Assembly (NCBI GenBank): GCA_945900685.1
Contig: CAMDJS010000022.1
Coordinates: forward strand, 1-24,920
Direction: 5' to 3'
DNA length: 24,920 nucleotides
Source of the DNA: Bordetella parapertussis
Lineage (GTDB): Bacteria > Pseudomonadota > Gammaproteobacteria > Burkholderiales > Burkholderiaceae_C
Shown in pieces: positions 14,766-23,009 of the stretch (its first letter is position 1; each line of letters opens with the position of its first letter). Under the pieces are notes generated by a model. The model was given only the letters and a program-made list of their open reading frames with translations. It was not told the origin of the DNA and did no database searches. Made by a program: the position numbers and the translations under genes.

Positions 14766-15611
14766 ATGTTTACAAAGATGGATACAAGTTCTGATAACTC
14801 TTCGAATGCAAACTCTCCCCAATCAATAGGTCATAGCGCTGACTATTTGGAAATAAGCGATGCACTTAAATCCTACTGGGTTGTTTTCATGGCCCTCGAG
14901 ACTGAAATGAAGAATTTTGTTCCACGCCCAAGGAGTGACTATTTTCAAGAAGAAGAAAAACTATTTGATCGATATTTGAAAGAACAAAGTTTCTTGCTAA
15001 ATAATTATTCAGAAGAAGAAAAACCTGGGATCATTGAGGCTTTTCGAATGCAAGCTAAAAATCAAATCGATTTTTTCTCAGCACCTGCCAATCAATTTCT
15101 CACGCAGTTTCAAACTCGATTTAAAAATTTAAATGTCGTGGTTATTCTTTTGTCACACTCACTTTGTGAAGGATTAGTAAATACCATATTGTCTGTTGGG
15201 TTGAGTGAAGTAAATATGGCTGAATTATTTTCAATTCTTGACAAAGTCGAATTGAAAAAAAAATGGCTGCTCGCACCTAAAGCAATTGAAAAATCGTATT
15301 CATTTCCAAAAAGCACGGCAATGTATGAAACACTTGATAAATTAGTGAAAAAACGAAATTCGATTGTTCACTTTAAGCCTGATGTTTATTTAGGAAATAA
15401 AAAAATCCTTAATGGTACTGATTATGAAAGAGTTGATTTTTTTGAAGATCTTAAATGGCTGCGGAGATTTTTCAGTCTTCCTTATGATTTAAGTAATTTT
15501 ATTTGGGATGCCTTACCAAATCATTCGTTCAAATTAACATTTCTTTGGAATCGAACACCAATTGAAGACGCTAATGAACATAACATGCAAGGTGTCAATA
15601 GTAACAAATAA
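14766..15611 (+). CDS. Unrecognised AT-rich gene with HEPN-like Rx4H motif
   Basis: The 281-residue product is largely helical and soluble, and I do not recognise the full-length family. The segment LDKLVKKRNSIVHFKP carries Arg197-Asn198 and His202, the RNxxxH form of the Rx4-6H motif seen in HEPN domains, many of which are RNases in toxin-antitoxin, CRISPR-associated and phage-defence systems. A preceding helix, VVILLSHSLCEGLVNTIL (124-141), would fit the HEPN bundle. Base composition by eye is about one-third GC, much lower than flanking genes, suggesting transfer. The ATG at 14766 or the one at 14778 (MDTSSD) may be the start. It diverges from the TumE/TumA operon and ends one base before the stop of the acyl-CoA synthetase gene. 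Confidence 0.75.
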   Translation: MFTKMDTSSDNSSNANSPQSIGHSADYLEISDALKSYWVVFMALETEMKNFVPRPRSDYFQEEEKLFDRYLKEQSFLLNNYSEEEKPGIIEAFRMQAKNQIDFFSAPANQFLTQFQTRFKNLNVVVILLSHSLCEGLVNTILSVGLSEVNMAELFSILDKVELKKKWLLAPKAIEKSYSFPKSTAMYETLDKLVKKRNSIVHFKPDVYLGNKKILNGTDYERVDFFEDLKWLRRFFSLPYDLSNFIWDALPNHSFKLTFLWNRTPIEDANEHNMQGVNSNK

Positions 15612-15612
15612 A

Positions 15613-17355
15613 TCATTTATTACTGTTTTTTTTCTGCTGCTCCCTTAACCTCAACACCCTCCTCTGTACTTTCCCCGTCGTCGTCATCGGTAACTGATCG
15701 ATGAACTCAATCTCCTTCGGGTATTCATAAGGCGCGAGCAAACCACGCACATGTTGCTGCAGCTGCTTGACCAATTCATCTGAAGGCGCAAAGCCCGCAG
15801 ACAACACCACATAGGCTTTCACCAAATTACCGCGTTCCGCATCTGGCTTGGGCACGACAGCGGCATTGGCCACGGCCGGGTGTTTCACCAAACAGTTTTC
15901 TATTTCGCTGGGGCCTATGCGGTAACCGGCGGCCTTGAACACATCATCGGCGCGTCCCTGGTACCAAAGGTAACCATCTGCATCACGCGCGGCCAAGTCG
16001 CCGGTGCGGCACCAGTCGCCTGTGAATTTACGCGTGGTGGCTTCAGATTGATTCCAATAACCCAAAAAGAAAATCGGATCGGGTTGGCCGTGCACATCGC
16101 ATCGATGCAAAGCCACATCGCCGGGCACACCGTCAGCGCATTCACGACCGTCTTCATCAATCACTGCCACGCGGTGTCCAGGGTAGGCGCGGCCCATGCT
16201 GCCGGGTTTGGCAGGCCAACCAACGCCGTCGCTGGTGTCGCCGTTCATGGCGCAATTTCCGACGATGTAATTGATCTCGGTTTGCCCGAACATTTCGTTC
16301 ACTGTCACTCCGAGTTCATCTCGGCAATACGCAAACACCGCGTCACCCACAGCTTCACCGGCGCTCATGATGGCTTGCAAGTCGAGTTGAAAACGCGCTT
16401 GCGGCGACGGGTAGGCTTTCATCATGGCCTTCAACGCCGTGGGGAACAAAAACGTGTGCGTGACACGGTGTTGCTGCATCAACTCAAACGCCAACTCTGC
16501 CGAGAAACGCCCCGCCCAGGCGACGATGGGCCGACCGAAATACAGCGTCGGCAACAAAGCGTCCATCAATCCGCCAGTCCAAGTCCAGTCGGCTGGGGAC
16601 CATAAGACAGCGTGACTGCCAACAGGTAAATCACCATGCCCTGCTGAGGCCTCAGACGAAGTTGAAAAACCAAACCAATTTTGGCTACAGATAAAACCGC
16701 TGAGGTTGCCAATCAATGCCTGATGCGGAATCAACGCACCCTTGGGTGGGCCGGTGGTGCCGCTGGTGTAAATCAACACCGCAGCGTCAGTGGCCAGCGT
16801 ATTGACCAAGGGCCATGCCTTTGATGGGTTCAAAGTTTGAGCATCAAAAAAAACGTCGCCGCTTTCAATGTCCACACCGATGCAAACACGCAAAGCTGGG
16901 CATTCATTTTTTAAACCGGACACCACACTTGATGACACCGCATCCACCACGGCAAGCACCGCACCCGAATCTTGTAATCGGTAAAGCAATGCCTCGGGGC
17001 CAAACAACTGCGACAACGGCATGACTACCGCGCCCATTTGCAACACTGCCATGTAAGCCACTGCTGTTTCAAAACGCTGCGCTAAAACCACCGCCACGCG
17101 GTCGCCGCGTTTAACGCCTTGTTGGGATAACACATGACTCAATGCATCCGCAGCCTGTTGCAGTTGCGCATAGGTGTGTGTGGTTTGCAAAAGCGGATCT
17201 GCATGGTGACTGACGATGGCAGTCTGCAACGCGTGTGGCAAAGAGGCCGCCCAACGTCGCGAACACACCTCGGCGATATTGAAATGCGCGGGCACCGACC
17301 AGCGAAAGCTGCGGTGCATTTGTGCGTGGTTGTCTGATAAGTGACCGGGGGACAT
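15613..17355 (-). CDS. Acyl-CoA synthetase (AMP-forming, ANL superfamily)
   Basis: Cytosolic ligase that activates a carboxylic acid to acyl-AMP and then acyl-CoA, resembling acetyl- or medium-chain acyl-CoA synthetases. It has 580 residues from the chosen ATG. Motifs in that numbering are the P-loop YTSGTTGPPKG (196-206), the FGQTE adenine site (356-360), the hinge region TGD...DGYLWYQGRADDVFKAAGYRIGP (451-481) and the C-terminal catalytic Lys562 in TTGKVQRR. The start at 17355 is preferred because TAAGGA lies eight bases upstream, whereas the ATG three codons earlier sits inside that site. The substrate cannot be fixed. The alpha/beta hydrolase gene diverges only 25 bases away. Confidence 0.92.
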   Translation of the reverse strand: MSPGHLSDNHAQMHRSFRWSVPAHFNIAEVCSRRWAASLPHALQTAIVSHHADPLLQTTHTYAQLQQAADALSHVLSQQGVKRGDRVAVVLAQRFETAVAYMAVLQMGAVVMPLSQLFGPEALLYRLQDSGAVLAVVDAVSSSVVSGLKNECPALRVCIGVDIESGDVFFDAQTLNPSKAWPLVNTLATDAAVLIYTSGTTGPPKGALIPHQALIGNLSGFICSQNWFGFSTSSEASAGHGDLPVGSHAVLWSPADWTWTGGLMDALLPTLYFGRPIVAWAGRFSAELAFELMQQHRVTHTFLFPTALKAMMKAYPSPQARFQLDLQAIMSAGEAVGDAVFAYCRDELGVTVNEMFGQTEINYIVGNCAMNGDTSDGVGWPAKPGSMGRAYPGHRVAVIDEDGRECADGVPGDVALHRCDVHGQPDPIFFLGYWNQSEATTRKFTGDWCRTGDLAARDADGYLWYQGRADDVFKAAGYRIGPSEIENCLVKHPAVANAAVVPKPDAERGNLVKAYVVLSAGFAPSDELVKQLQQHVRGLLAPYEYPKEIEFIDQLPMTTTGKVQRRVLRLREQQKKNSNK

Positions 17356-17363
17356 GCGATACA

Positions 17364-17369
17364 TCCTTA
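17364..17369 (-). promoter_or_regulatory. Ribosome binding site deciding acyl-CoA synthetase start
   Basis: TAAGGA on the minus strand, eight bases before the ATG at 17355. It overlaps an upstream in-frame ATG (17364), which therefore is probably not used. It lies in the 25-base gap between two divergent starts. Confidence 0.7.
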
Positions 17370-17380
17370 TGATTGGGTGA

Positions 17381-18289
17381 ATGTACCAAGTTCAAAAAGC
17401 TTCGCGCACCAGCTTCATCAGATTGCGCCAACTCAACTACCACGTGCGTGAATGGGGAACCCCACGCCCCGGCCAGCTGCCGCTGTTCATGGTGCACGGT
17501 TGGATGGATGTCAGCGCATCTTTCCAATTTGTGGTGGATGCCATGCAGCAAGACCGCCACATCATTGCGCTTGACTGGCGCGGCTTTGGACTCACCGATG
17601 TGGGAGAAGTCGACACCTTCTGGTACCCCGACTACCTGGCCGATCTGGATGCATTGGTTGACCATTTCCAGCCTGAAGGACACATCGATTTGCTAGGCCA
17701 CAGCATGGGCGGCACCGTCGTGTCCATGTATGCCGGTGCAAGACCCGAGCGCATCCGTCGCTTGATCAATCTGGAAGGTTTTGGTCTGGCTGCCACGAAA
17801 CCAACGCAAGCACCTGGCCGCTATGCGAAATGGTTGAACGAAGTCAAGGCAGCGCGTCAAGGCGAGATGAATTTACGCACCTATCCCGACAGCGAGGCTG
17901 TGGCGCAACGCTTGATCAAAACCAATCCGCGTTTGAGTTTGGACAAAGCGCAATGGCTCGCGCAGCACTGGGCCCAACAAAACAGCAACGGCGAATGGGA
18001 AATTTTGGGTCACCCAGCGCACAAAGTGATCAACCCCTATTTGTTTCGCGTGGAAGAAATGCTGGCCATCTACCAAAGCATCAGCGCGCCAGTGCTCAAC
18101 GTTGAAGCCAGCCAAAACGATCTTGAAAAATGGTGGCAAGGCAAGTACAAGCTGGAAGAATTTCACGAGCGCTTAAAGCACATCAAAGACATACACAGCA
18201 TCACCATACAAGATGCTGGTCACATGATGCACCACGACCAACCGCAAATACTGGCGCAACACATCGAGACGTTTTTGCAGCAGCCATGA
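17381..18289 (+). CDS. Alpha/beta hydrolase
   Basis: Soluble hydrolase of 302 residues with one alpha/beta hydrolase fold. The oxyanion-region motif VHGWMD is at 38-43, the nucleophile elbow GHSMGG at 106-111 gives Ser108, and the catalytic His281 lies in DAGHMMHHDQP near the C terminus. The acid is probably an Asp or Glu in the 240-255 region (EASQNDLEKWW). The substrate is unknown. It resembles esterase or C-C hydrolase-like members that often sit by acyl-CoA synthetases, but no role follows from that. Its stop overlaps the next gene's ATG by four bases (ATGA), indicating an operon. Its promoter must lie inside or close to the divergent synthetase gene. Confidence 0.9.
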   Translation: MYQVQKASRTSFIRLRQLNYHVREWGTPRPGQLPLFMVHGWMDVSASFQFVVDAMQQDRHIIALDWRGFGLTDVGEVDTFWYPDYLADLDALVDHFQPEGHIDLLGHSMGGTVVSMYAGARPERIRRLINLEGFGLAATKPTQAPGRYAKWLNEVKAARQGEMNLRTYPDSEAVAQRLIKTNPRLSLDKAQWLAQHWAQQNSNGEWEILGHPAHKVINPYLFRVEEMLAIYQSISAPVLNVEASQNDLEKWWQGKYKLEEFHERLKHIKDIHSITIQDAGHMMHHDQPQILAQHIETFLQQP

Positions 18290-19527
18290 CCCAGGTCGAT
18301 GTGCTGATCATCGGTGCAGGTGCTGCGGGTTTGTTTTGCGCGGGCGTGGCGGCACAACAAGGTTTGCATGTATTGCTGCTGGACCATTACCCCAAGGTGG
18401 CGGAAAAAATCCGCATTTCCGGCGGCGGGCGCAGTAACTTCACCAACAAAGATATTGACCCGCGAGCACCGCACACGCATTTTCTCGGCGACAACCCCAT
18501 GTTCGCGCGTAGCGCACTCAGTCGTTACACGGCGCAGGATTTCATCACCTTGGTGCAAAAACATGGCATACCCTTTCATGAAAAACACAAAGGCCAGTTG
18601 TTTTGCGACCGCAGTGCGCAAGACCTGATCGATATGCTTTTGCGCGAATGCGAAGCCGGTGCCATGGGCGGCAAAGTCACCCGCTGGCAGCCTTGCAGCA
18701 TTTCAGGTTTGACCTACAGCGATGCGCCCGAGCCTCACTATGTGGCCGGCACCAGTCAGGGGCAAGTTCAAGCCAAGGCTGTGGTGGTCGCCAGCGGCGG
18801 CTTGTCTATCCCCAAGATAGGTGCCACCGACATCGGTTACCGGTTGGCCAAACAATTTGGCCTGCGAATGGTCGAGCCGCGCCCCGCTCTTGTGCCGCTC
18901 ACTTTTTCCGCCACTGACTGGCAGCCTTATGCGACGCTGGCCGGGTTGTCGCTGCCGGTGGCCATGCAAACCGGTGAAGGCAAAAAGCCCGTGTTGTTCA
19001 ACGAAGACCTGTTGTTCACACACAGGGGTTTGTCGGGCCCGGCGGTGCTGCAAATTTCCAGCTATTGGCAAACCGGCAAGTCCATTCGCCTGAACCTGCT
19101 GCCTGACACCGATTTGGCGCAAGCCCTGTTGGATGCCAAGCAATCCAGCAAAAAGTCCTTGAACAACGCTTTGGCCACTTGGCTGCCGTCGCGTCTGGCC
19201 GACACCTGGACCGAAAGCCACAGCGACTGGCAAAAAAGCCTGCCTGACACCCCAGACAAATCCTTGCAGCGGCTGGCGGCCTCCCTGCAAGCCTGGGCGC
19301 TGACGCCCTCCGGTACCGAAGGCTATGCCAAGGCCGAGGTCACGGCTGGCGGGGTAGACACACGGGATTTGTCCCAACAAACCATGGAGTCCAAACAACC
19401 AGGGCTTTATTTCATCGGTGAAGTCGTTGATATCACGGGTTGGTTGGGTGGCTATAACTTCCAATGGGCCTGGGCCAGTGCCCACGCCTGCGCAAAAGCC
19501 TTGGCAGCCCGGCTGAAACCGCTATAA
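18286..19527 (+). CDS. HI0933/YhiN-type FAD-dependent oxidoreductase
   Basis: Flavoprotein of 413 residues of the HI0933-like (YhiN, BaiN-related) family, with an N-terminal dinucleotide-binding GAGAAG at 10-15. Family-specific blocks follow: EKIRISGGGRSNFTN, VVVASGGLSIPKIGATDIGYRLAKQFG, FTHRGLSGPAVLQISSYW, and the C-terminal GWLGGYNFQWAWASAHA. The physiological reaction of most members is not established. The start at 18286 is chosen because it gives MTQVDVLIIGAGAAG, the normal N terminus, and a four-base ATGA overlap with the hydrolase stop. A reading-frame extension back to 18130 would run inside the hydrolase gene. The two genes are translationally coupled. Confidence 0.94.
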   Translation: MTQVDVLIIGAGAAGLFCAGVAAQQGLHVLLLDHYPKVAEKIRISGGGRSNFTNKDIDPRAPHTHFLGDNPMFARSALSRYTAQDFITLVQKHGIPFHEKHKGQLFCDRSAQDLIDMLLRECEAGAMGGKVTRWQPCSISGLTYSDAPEPHYVAGTSQGQVQAKAVVVASGGLSIPKIGATDIGYRLAKQFGLRMVEPRPALVPLTFSATDWQPYATLAGLSLPVAMQTGEGKKPVLFNEDLLFTHRGLSGPAVLQISSYWQTGKSIRLNLLPDTDLAQALLDAKQSSKKSLNNALATWLPSRLADTWTESHSDWQKSLPDTPDKSLQRLAASLQAWALTPSGTEGYAKAEVTAGGVDTRDLSQQTMESKQPGLYFIGEVVDITGWLGGYNFQWAWASAHACAKALAARLKPL

Positions 19528-19648
19528 TTTCCAGTTTGGCGAACTTGGCCTGAGAGCTGACTCCCCTACCCCTCTTAACACCGCTGCCCGGTTTTGAAGC
19601 CCGATCTTCTTCAGATACTTGGTGAGCACATTTTGAATATTGTTGTCA

Positions 19649-19861
19649 ATGACCACCATCCGTGTAAAAGAAAACGAACCTTTTGACGTGGCTTTACGCC
19701 GTTTCAAGCGCACCATCGAAAAACTGGGCTTGCTGACCGACTTGCGTGCCCGTGAGTTCTACGAAAAACCCACCACAGAACGCAAGCGCAAAAAATCCGC
19801 TGCTGTCAAACGCCACTACAAGCGCGTTCGCAGTATGCAGTTGCCCAAAAAACTGTACTGA
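19649..19861 (+). CDS. rpsU: 30S ribosomal protein S21
   Basis: Small basic protein of 70 residues of the 30S subunit near the 3' end of 16S rRNA, needed for efficient initiation. The sequence [21 protein letters not shown] through [16 protein letters not shown] is unmistakable. The ATG at 19649 is used rather than a TTG three codons earlier. There is no strong Shine-Dalgarno sequence in the 121-base gap upstream, which also holds the presumed promoter. A hairpin with a T-tract follows, then yqeY, the common rpsU-yqeY order; dnaG and rpoD do not follow here. Confidence 0.98.
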   Translation: MTTIRVKENEPFDVALRRFKRTIEKLGLLTDLRAREFYEKPTTERKRKKSAAVKRHYKRVRSMQLPKKLY

Positions 19862-19890
19862 TTTCCACAGGCCCTTGCCTGATCAGGCTC

Positions 19891-19922
19891 GCCCGGCCAT
19901 GACCGCGCGGGCCTTTTTCTTT
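19891..19922 (+). terminator. Probable rho-independent terminator after rpsU
   Basis: GCCCG (19891-19895) pairs with CGGGC (19908-19912), followed by a T-rich run (CCTTTTTCTTTTTT). Just before it lies a perfect 12-base palindrome GCCTGATCAGGC at 19877-19888. It sits 30 bases after the rpsU stop and may separate rpsU from yqeY, or attenuate read-through. Confidence 0.65.
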
Positions 19923-19938
19923 TTTCCGGAGACACCCC

Positions 19939-20385
19939 ATGAGCCTCAAAGCACAAATCACCGAAGACATGAAAACCGCCATGCGCGCCAAAGACAGCGT
20001 GCGCTTGGGCACCATCCGCTTGTTACAAGCAGCAATGAAGCAAAAAGAAGTGGACGAGCGGGTCGAACTCGATGATGTGATGGTCATTGCCATCGTGGAC
20101 AAACTGATCAAGCAGCGCAAAGACTCGGTAGCCGCTTATGTGACCGCGCAGCGCCAAGATCTGGCCGATGTGGAAACCGCGGAAATTGCAGTGTTGCAGG
20201 CCTATTTGCCTCAGCGACTTAGCGCCCAAGAGGTGCAGCAGGCAGTCGAAGCCATCGTTGCCGAGTTAGGTGCCAGCGGCCCGGGCGACATGGGCAAGGT
20301 CATGGGCGCTGTCAAAGCACAACTGGCAGGCAAAGCAGACATGGGGCAAGTTAGCGCTGCGGTCAAGTCTGCTTTGGCTGGCTGA
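19939..20385 (+). CDS. yqeY: GatB/YqeY domain protein
   Basis: Cytosolic protein of 148 residues of the YqeY family, similar to the tail domain of the GatB subunit of the tRNA amidotransferase. The all-helical pattern includes DMKTAMRAKDSVRLGTIRLL (10-29), QRKDSVAAYVTAQRQDLAD, YLPQRLSAQEVQ, and the terminal GDMGKVMGAVKAQLAGKADMG. It may bind tRNA, but its role is not settled. GGAG lies nine bases before the ATG. Its place after rpsU is conserved in many proteobacteria. Confidence 0.95.
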   Translation: MSLKAQITEDMKTAMRAKDSVRLGTIRLLQAAMKQKEVDERVELDDVMVIAIVDKLIKQRKDSVAAYVTAQRQDLADVETAEIAVLQAYLPQRLSAQEVQQAVEAIVAELGASGPGDMGKVMGAVKAQLAGKADMGQVSAAVKSALAG

Positions 20386-20448
20386 CGGCTGGGTTCATGA
20401 GGATGTCTTCAGTTAGTGCCTAAAATCCGTTTCAGTTCGCCTTGACGC

Positions 20449-21573
20449 ATGGGCGATGTCCGTCAACTTTCACACCATCAATCCGTGGCCGACACACCTC
20501 TTTACCTGCGCATAGATCACATCACCAAACGATTCGGTGAAACAGTCGCCGTTAATGATGTCAGTCTAGACATTGAACGCGGCGAAATATTCGCGTTGCT
20601 GGGTTCATCCGGTTGCGGTAAATCCACCTTGCTGCGTGTGCTCTCAGGCTTTGAAACGCCGACGAGCGGTCGCGTCTGGCTCGATGGCAAAGACGTCACC
20701 GACCTGCCACCTTACGAGCGTCCGATGAACATGATGTTTCAGTCGTACGCTTTGTTTCCTCATTTGAATGTCTGGGAAAACGTAGCTTTCGGCTTGAAAC
20801 GCGATGGCGTTGCCAAAGCCGAAATTGCGCAACGTGTGGACGACATATTGCAGTTGGTGCAGTTGCAAAAATTCACCAAACGCAGTCCTCACCAACTCTC
20901 CGGCGGTCAGCAGCAACGCGTAGCGCTGGCCCGCAGTCTGGTCAAACGTCCTCAATTGCTCTTGCTAGACGAACCGCTGGGCGCACTAGACAAAAAACTG
21001 CGTGAAGAAACACAAGTTGAACTGGTCAACATCATTAAACAAGTCGGTGTGACTTGCGTCATGGTGACCCATGACCAAGACGAAGCCATGACCATGGCCG
21101 ACCGGATTGCGGTCATGAGCGAAGGCCGTTTTTTACAAGTGGGCACACCCGGCGAGGTTTACGAATACCCGAACTGCCGCTTTGTCGCCAGCTTCGTTGG
21201 CAACGTGAACCTGCTGGACGGTGAAATTTCAGAAGATGAGGCCGACCATGCCGTCATCAGCAGCGAAGTTTGCCATTTCCGCGTGGGCCATGGCATTTCT
21301 GGTCATCTCGGCATGCAGGTGACGGTGGCTTTGCGGCCTGAAAAAATCCATTTGAGCCTGCAAGACAATGCCAGCGCTCACAATGGCGTGGCATGTACGG
21401 TGGAGAGTTTGTCCTACTTCGGCAGTTACACCAGTTACCACTTGAGAATGGTCAATGGCGCGTCACTCCAAGCCTGGGTGACCAACACTGAGCGACAGCA
21501 CGAACATATTGAAATCGGTCAACAACTATGGGCGCACTGGCATGACAACGCCATGGTGGTTCTCAACCGCTGA
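20449..21573 (+). CDS. ABC transporter ATP-binding protein, PotA/PotG type
   Basis: ATPase subunit of 374 residues, of the spermidine/putrescine (PotA/PotG) type, which powers polyamine uptake with two permeases and a periplasmic binding protein. Visible motifs: Walker A GSSGCGKST (52-60), Q-loop Gln98 in FQSYALFPH, signature LSGGQQQR (150-157), Walker B LLLLDEP (170-176) with catalytic Glu175, and switch His208 in VTHDQDEA. The C-terminal TOBE-like region starts near 250 and includes VALRPEKIHLS. Related ATPases serve iron and sulphate importers, but the FGETVAVNDVSLDIERGEIFALLG opening and RPMNMMFQSYALFPHLNV favour PotG. No permease or receptor is adjacent. The downstream pmbA converges six bases away. 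No clear Shine-Dalgarno site precedes the ATG at 20449. Confidence 0.9.
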   Translation: MGDVRQLSHHQSVADTPLYLRIDHITKRFGETVAVNDVSLDIERGEIFALLGSSGCGKSTLLRVLSGFETPTSGRVWLDGKDVTDLPPYERPMNMMFQSYALFPHLNVWENVAFGLKRDGVAKAEIAQRVDDILQLVQLQKFTKRSPHQLSGGQQQRVALARSLVKRPQLLLLDEPLGALDKKLREETQVELVNIIKQVGVTCVMVTHDQDEAMTMADRIAVMSEGRFLQVGTPGEVYEYPNCRFVASFVGNVNLLDGEISEDEADHAVISSEVCHFRVGHGISGHLGMQVTVALRPEKIHLSLQDNASAHNGVACTVESLSYFGSYTSYHLRMVNGASLQAWVTNTERQHEHIEIGQQLWAHWHDNAMVVLNR

Positions 21574-21579
21574 GCGGCC

Positions 21580-22968
21580 TCAAGCGCCAGCGACTTTCAT
21601 GCGGTTGATCAGCACCGAGCCAATGGTTTTGGCACCGTAGCAGTAATCATCTGAACCTATCGCTTGTATGCCCATCAACATGTCTTTCATGTTGCCAGCG
21701 ATGGTGATCTCCTGCACCGGAAAAGCGATTTCGCCCTTCTCTACCCAAAAGCCACTCGCGCCGCGCGAGTAGTCCCCTGTGACGTAGTTGATGCCTTGGC
21801 CCATCAACTCAATCACAAACAAACCGGTGCCAAGTTTTTTCAACATGGCTTTCAGATCATCTTGAGCGCGGGTTTGCGCAGAAGACATTACCAAATTGTG
21901 GGAACCACCTGCGTTGCCGGTGGTGGTCATGCCAAGCTTGCGGGCTGAATAACTGCTGAGGAAGTAGCCTTGCACCTTGCCGTCATGGATCAACTGACGG
22001 GCGCTGGTTTTGACACCTTCTTCGTCAAACGGCGAACTGCCTTTGCCGCGCATGACAAACGGGTCTTCCAAGACATTGATATGCGCTGGCAGCACCTGCT
22101 TGCCCAGCGAATCCAGCAAAAAACTGCTTTTGCGATAAAGCGCGCCGCCGCTTAATGCGTGTACCAAGCCGCCGAGCAGCCCGGAGGCCAACGGCGACTC
22201 GAACAACACCGGGCAACTGACCGTGCGGATTTTGCGGCTGTTCAAGCGGCTCAACGCACGTTCGGCGGCGTAACGGCCGACCACTTCAGGCGCTGCCAAT
22301 TCATCGGGATGACGCATGGAGGTGTACCAAGCATCGCGTTGCATATCGTCGCCAGAACCTGCAATCGGCGCGACGGACACGCTGTGTCTGGAACTGGCAT
22401 AGCCGCCGCGAAAACCATGCGTGTGCGCACTGAAAAAATGGCTTTGTTGAGCCGACACTGCCGCACCTTCGCTGTTGGTGATGCGTGCATCGGTTTGCAA
22501 GGCTGCGGCCTCGCAACGCAGGGCGAGCTCGGCGGCTTGTTCACTGTTGATCGCCCAAGGGTGAAACAAATCCAAGTCTCGCTGCTCATGTGCAATCAAA
22601 TCTGTATCCGGCAAACCTGCCATCGGGTCTTCAGCGGTGAAACGGGCGATGTCAAAAGCGGCCTGTACCGTGCGCTGTATGGCGGCTTCGGAAAAATCTG
22701 AAGTGCTGGCATTGCCTCTGCGCTTACCCACATAAACGGTGATGCCCAGCGATTTGTCCCGGTTGCGTTCAACGTTTTCGAGTTCGCCTTTGCGAACCGA
22801 CACGCTCAAACCGCAACCCTCAGAGGCTTCGGCGGCGGCGTCAGTTGCCCCTATTTTTTGGGCATGTGCGAGTGCGCTGTCAACCAGCGCCTCAAACTGG
22901 GTGCGGCTGTGGCTGAAGCCTTGCAGGGCTTTGTCAGAGGATGAAGGGGGGGTGGAATTTGGTTTCAT
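21580..22968 (-). CDS. pmbA: TldE/PmbA metalloprotease family protein
   Basis: Partner of TldD in a heterodimeric Zn protease that processes peptides such as microcin B17 and degrades the CcdA antitoxin in E. coli. TldE itself lacks the metal-binding motif. It has 462 residues from the chosen ATG, against 450 in E. coli. Typical blocks are GCGLSVSVRKGELENVERNRDKSLGITVYVGKRRGNASTSD, DEEGVKTSARQLIHDGKVQGYFLSSYSARKLG, TGNAGGSHNLVMS, and the C-terminal GINYVTGDYSRGASGFWVEKGEIAFPVQEITIAGN. The ATG at 22968 is preferred. A GTG eight codons upstream (22992) is possible and has a GGGG stretch nearby. tldD is not in the window. It diverges from darP. Confidence 0.95.
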   Translation of the reverse strand: MKPNSTPPSSSDKALQGFSHSRTQFEALVDSALAHAQKIGATDAAAEASEGCGLSVSVRKGELENVERNRDKSLGITVYVGKRRGNASTSDFSEAAIQRTVQAAFDIARFTAEDPMAGLPDTDLIAHEQRDLDLFHPWAINSEQAAELALRCEAAALQTDARITNSEGAAVSAQQSHFFSAHTHGFRGGYASSRHSVSVAPIAGSGDDMQRDAWYTSMRHPDELAAPEVVGRYAAERALSRLNSRKIRTVSCPVLFESPLASGLLGGLVHALSGGALYRKSSFLLDSLGKQVLPAHINVLEDPFVMRGKGSSPFDEEGVKTSARQLIHDGKVQGYFLSSYSARKLGMTTTGNAGGSHNLVMSSAQTRAQDDLKAMLKKLGTGLFVIELMGQGINYVTGDYSRGASGFWVEKGEIAFPVQEITIAGNMKDMLMGIQAIGSDDYCYGAKTIGSVLINRMKVAGA

Positions 22969-23009
22969 ATCGACAGCTATGATACTTGCCACACCATTAA
23001 CCCCAGACC

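Noticed and set aside
15607..15621. AT-only inverted repeat followed by a T-run between convergent genes
   Set aside because: The seven-base A/T arms are separated by only one base, so the hairpin would be weak. It is not convincing as a terminator.
15880..16605. Open frame of 241 codons on the + strand
   Set aside because: Antisense to the acyl-CoA synthetase, which has intact family motifs there.
18130..18285. N-terminal extension of the flavoprotein frame by 52 codons
   Set aside because: It lies within the alpha/beta hydrolase gene, and the family N terminus and ATGA overlap place the start at 18286.
18703..19485. Open frame of 260 codons on the - strand
   Set aside because: Antisense shadow of the YhiN-like flavoprotein gene, with no recognisable features.
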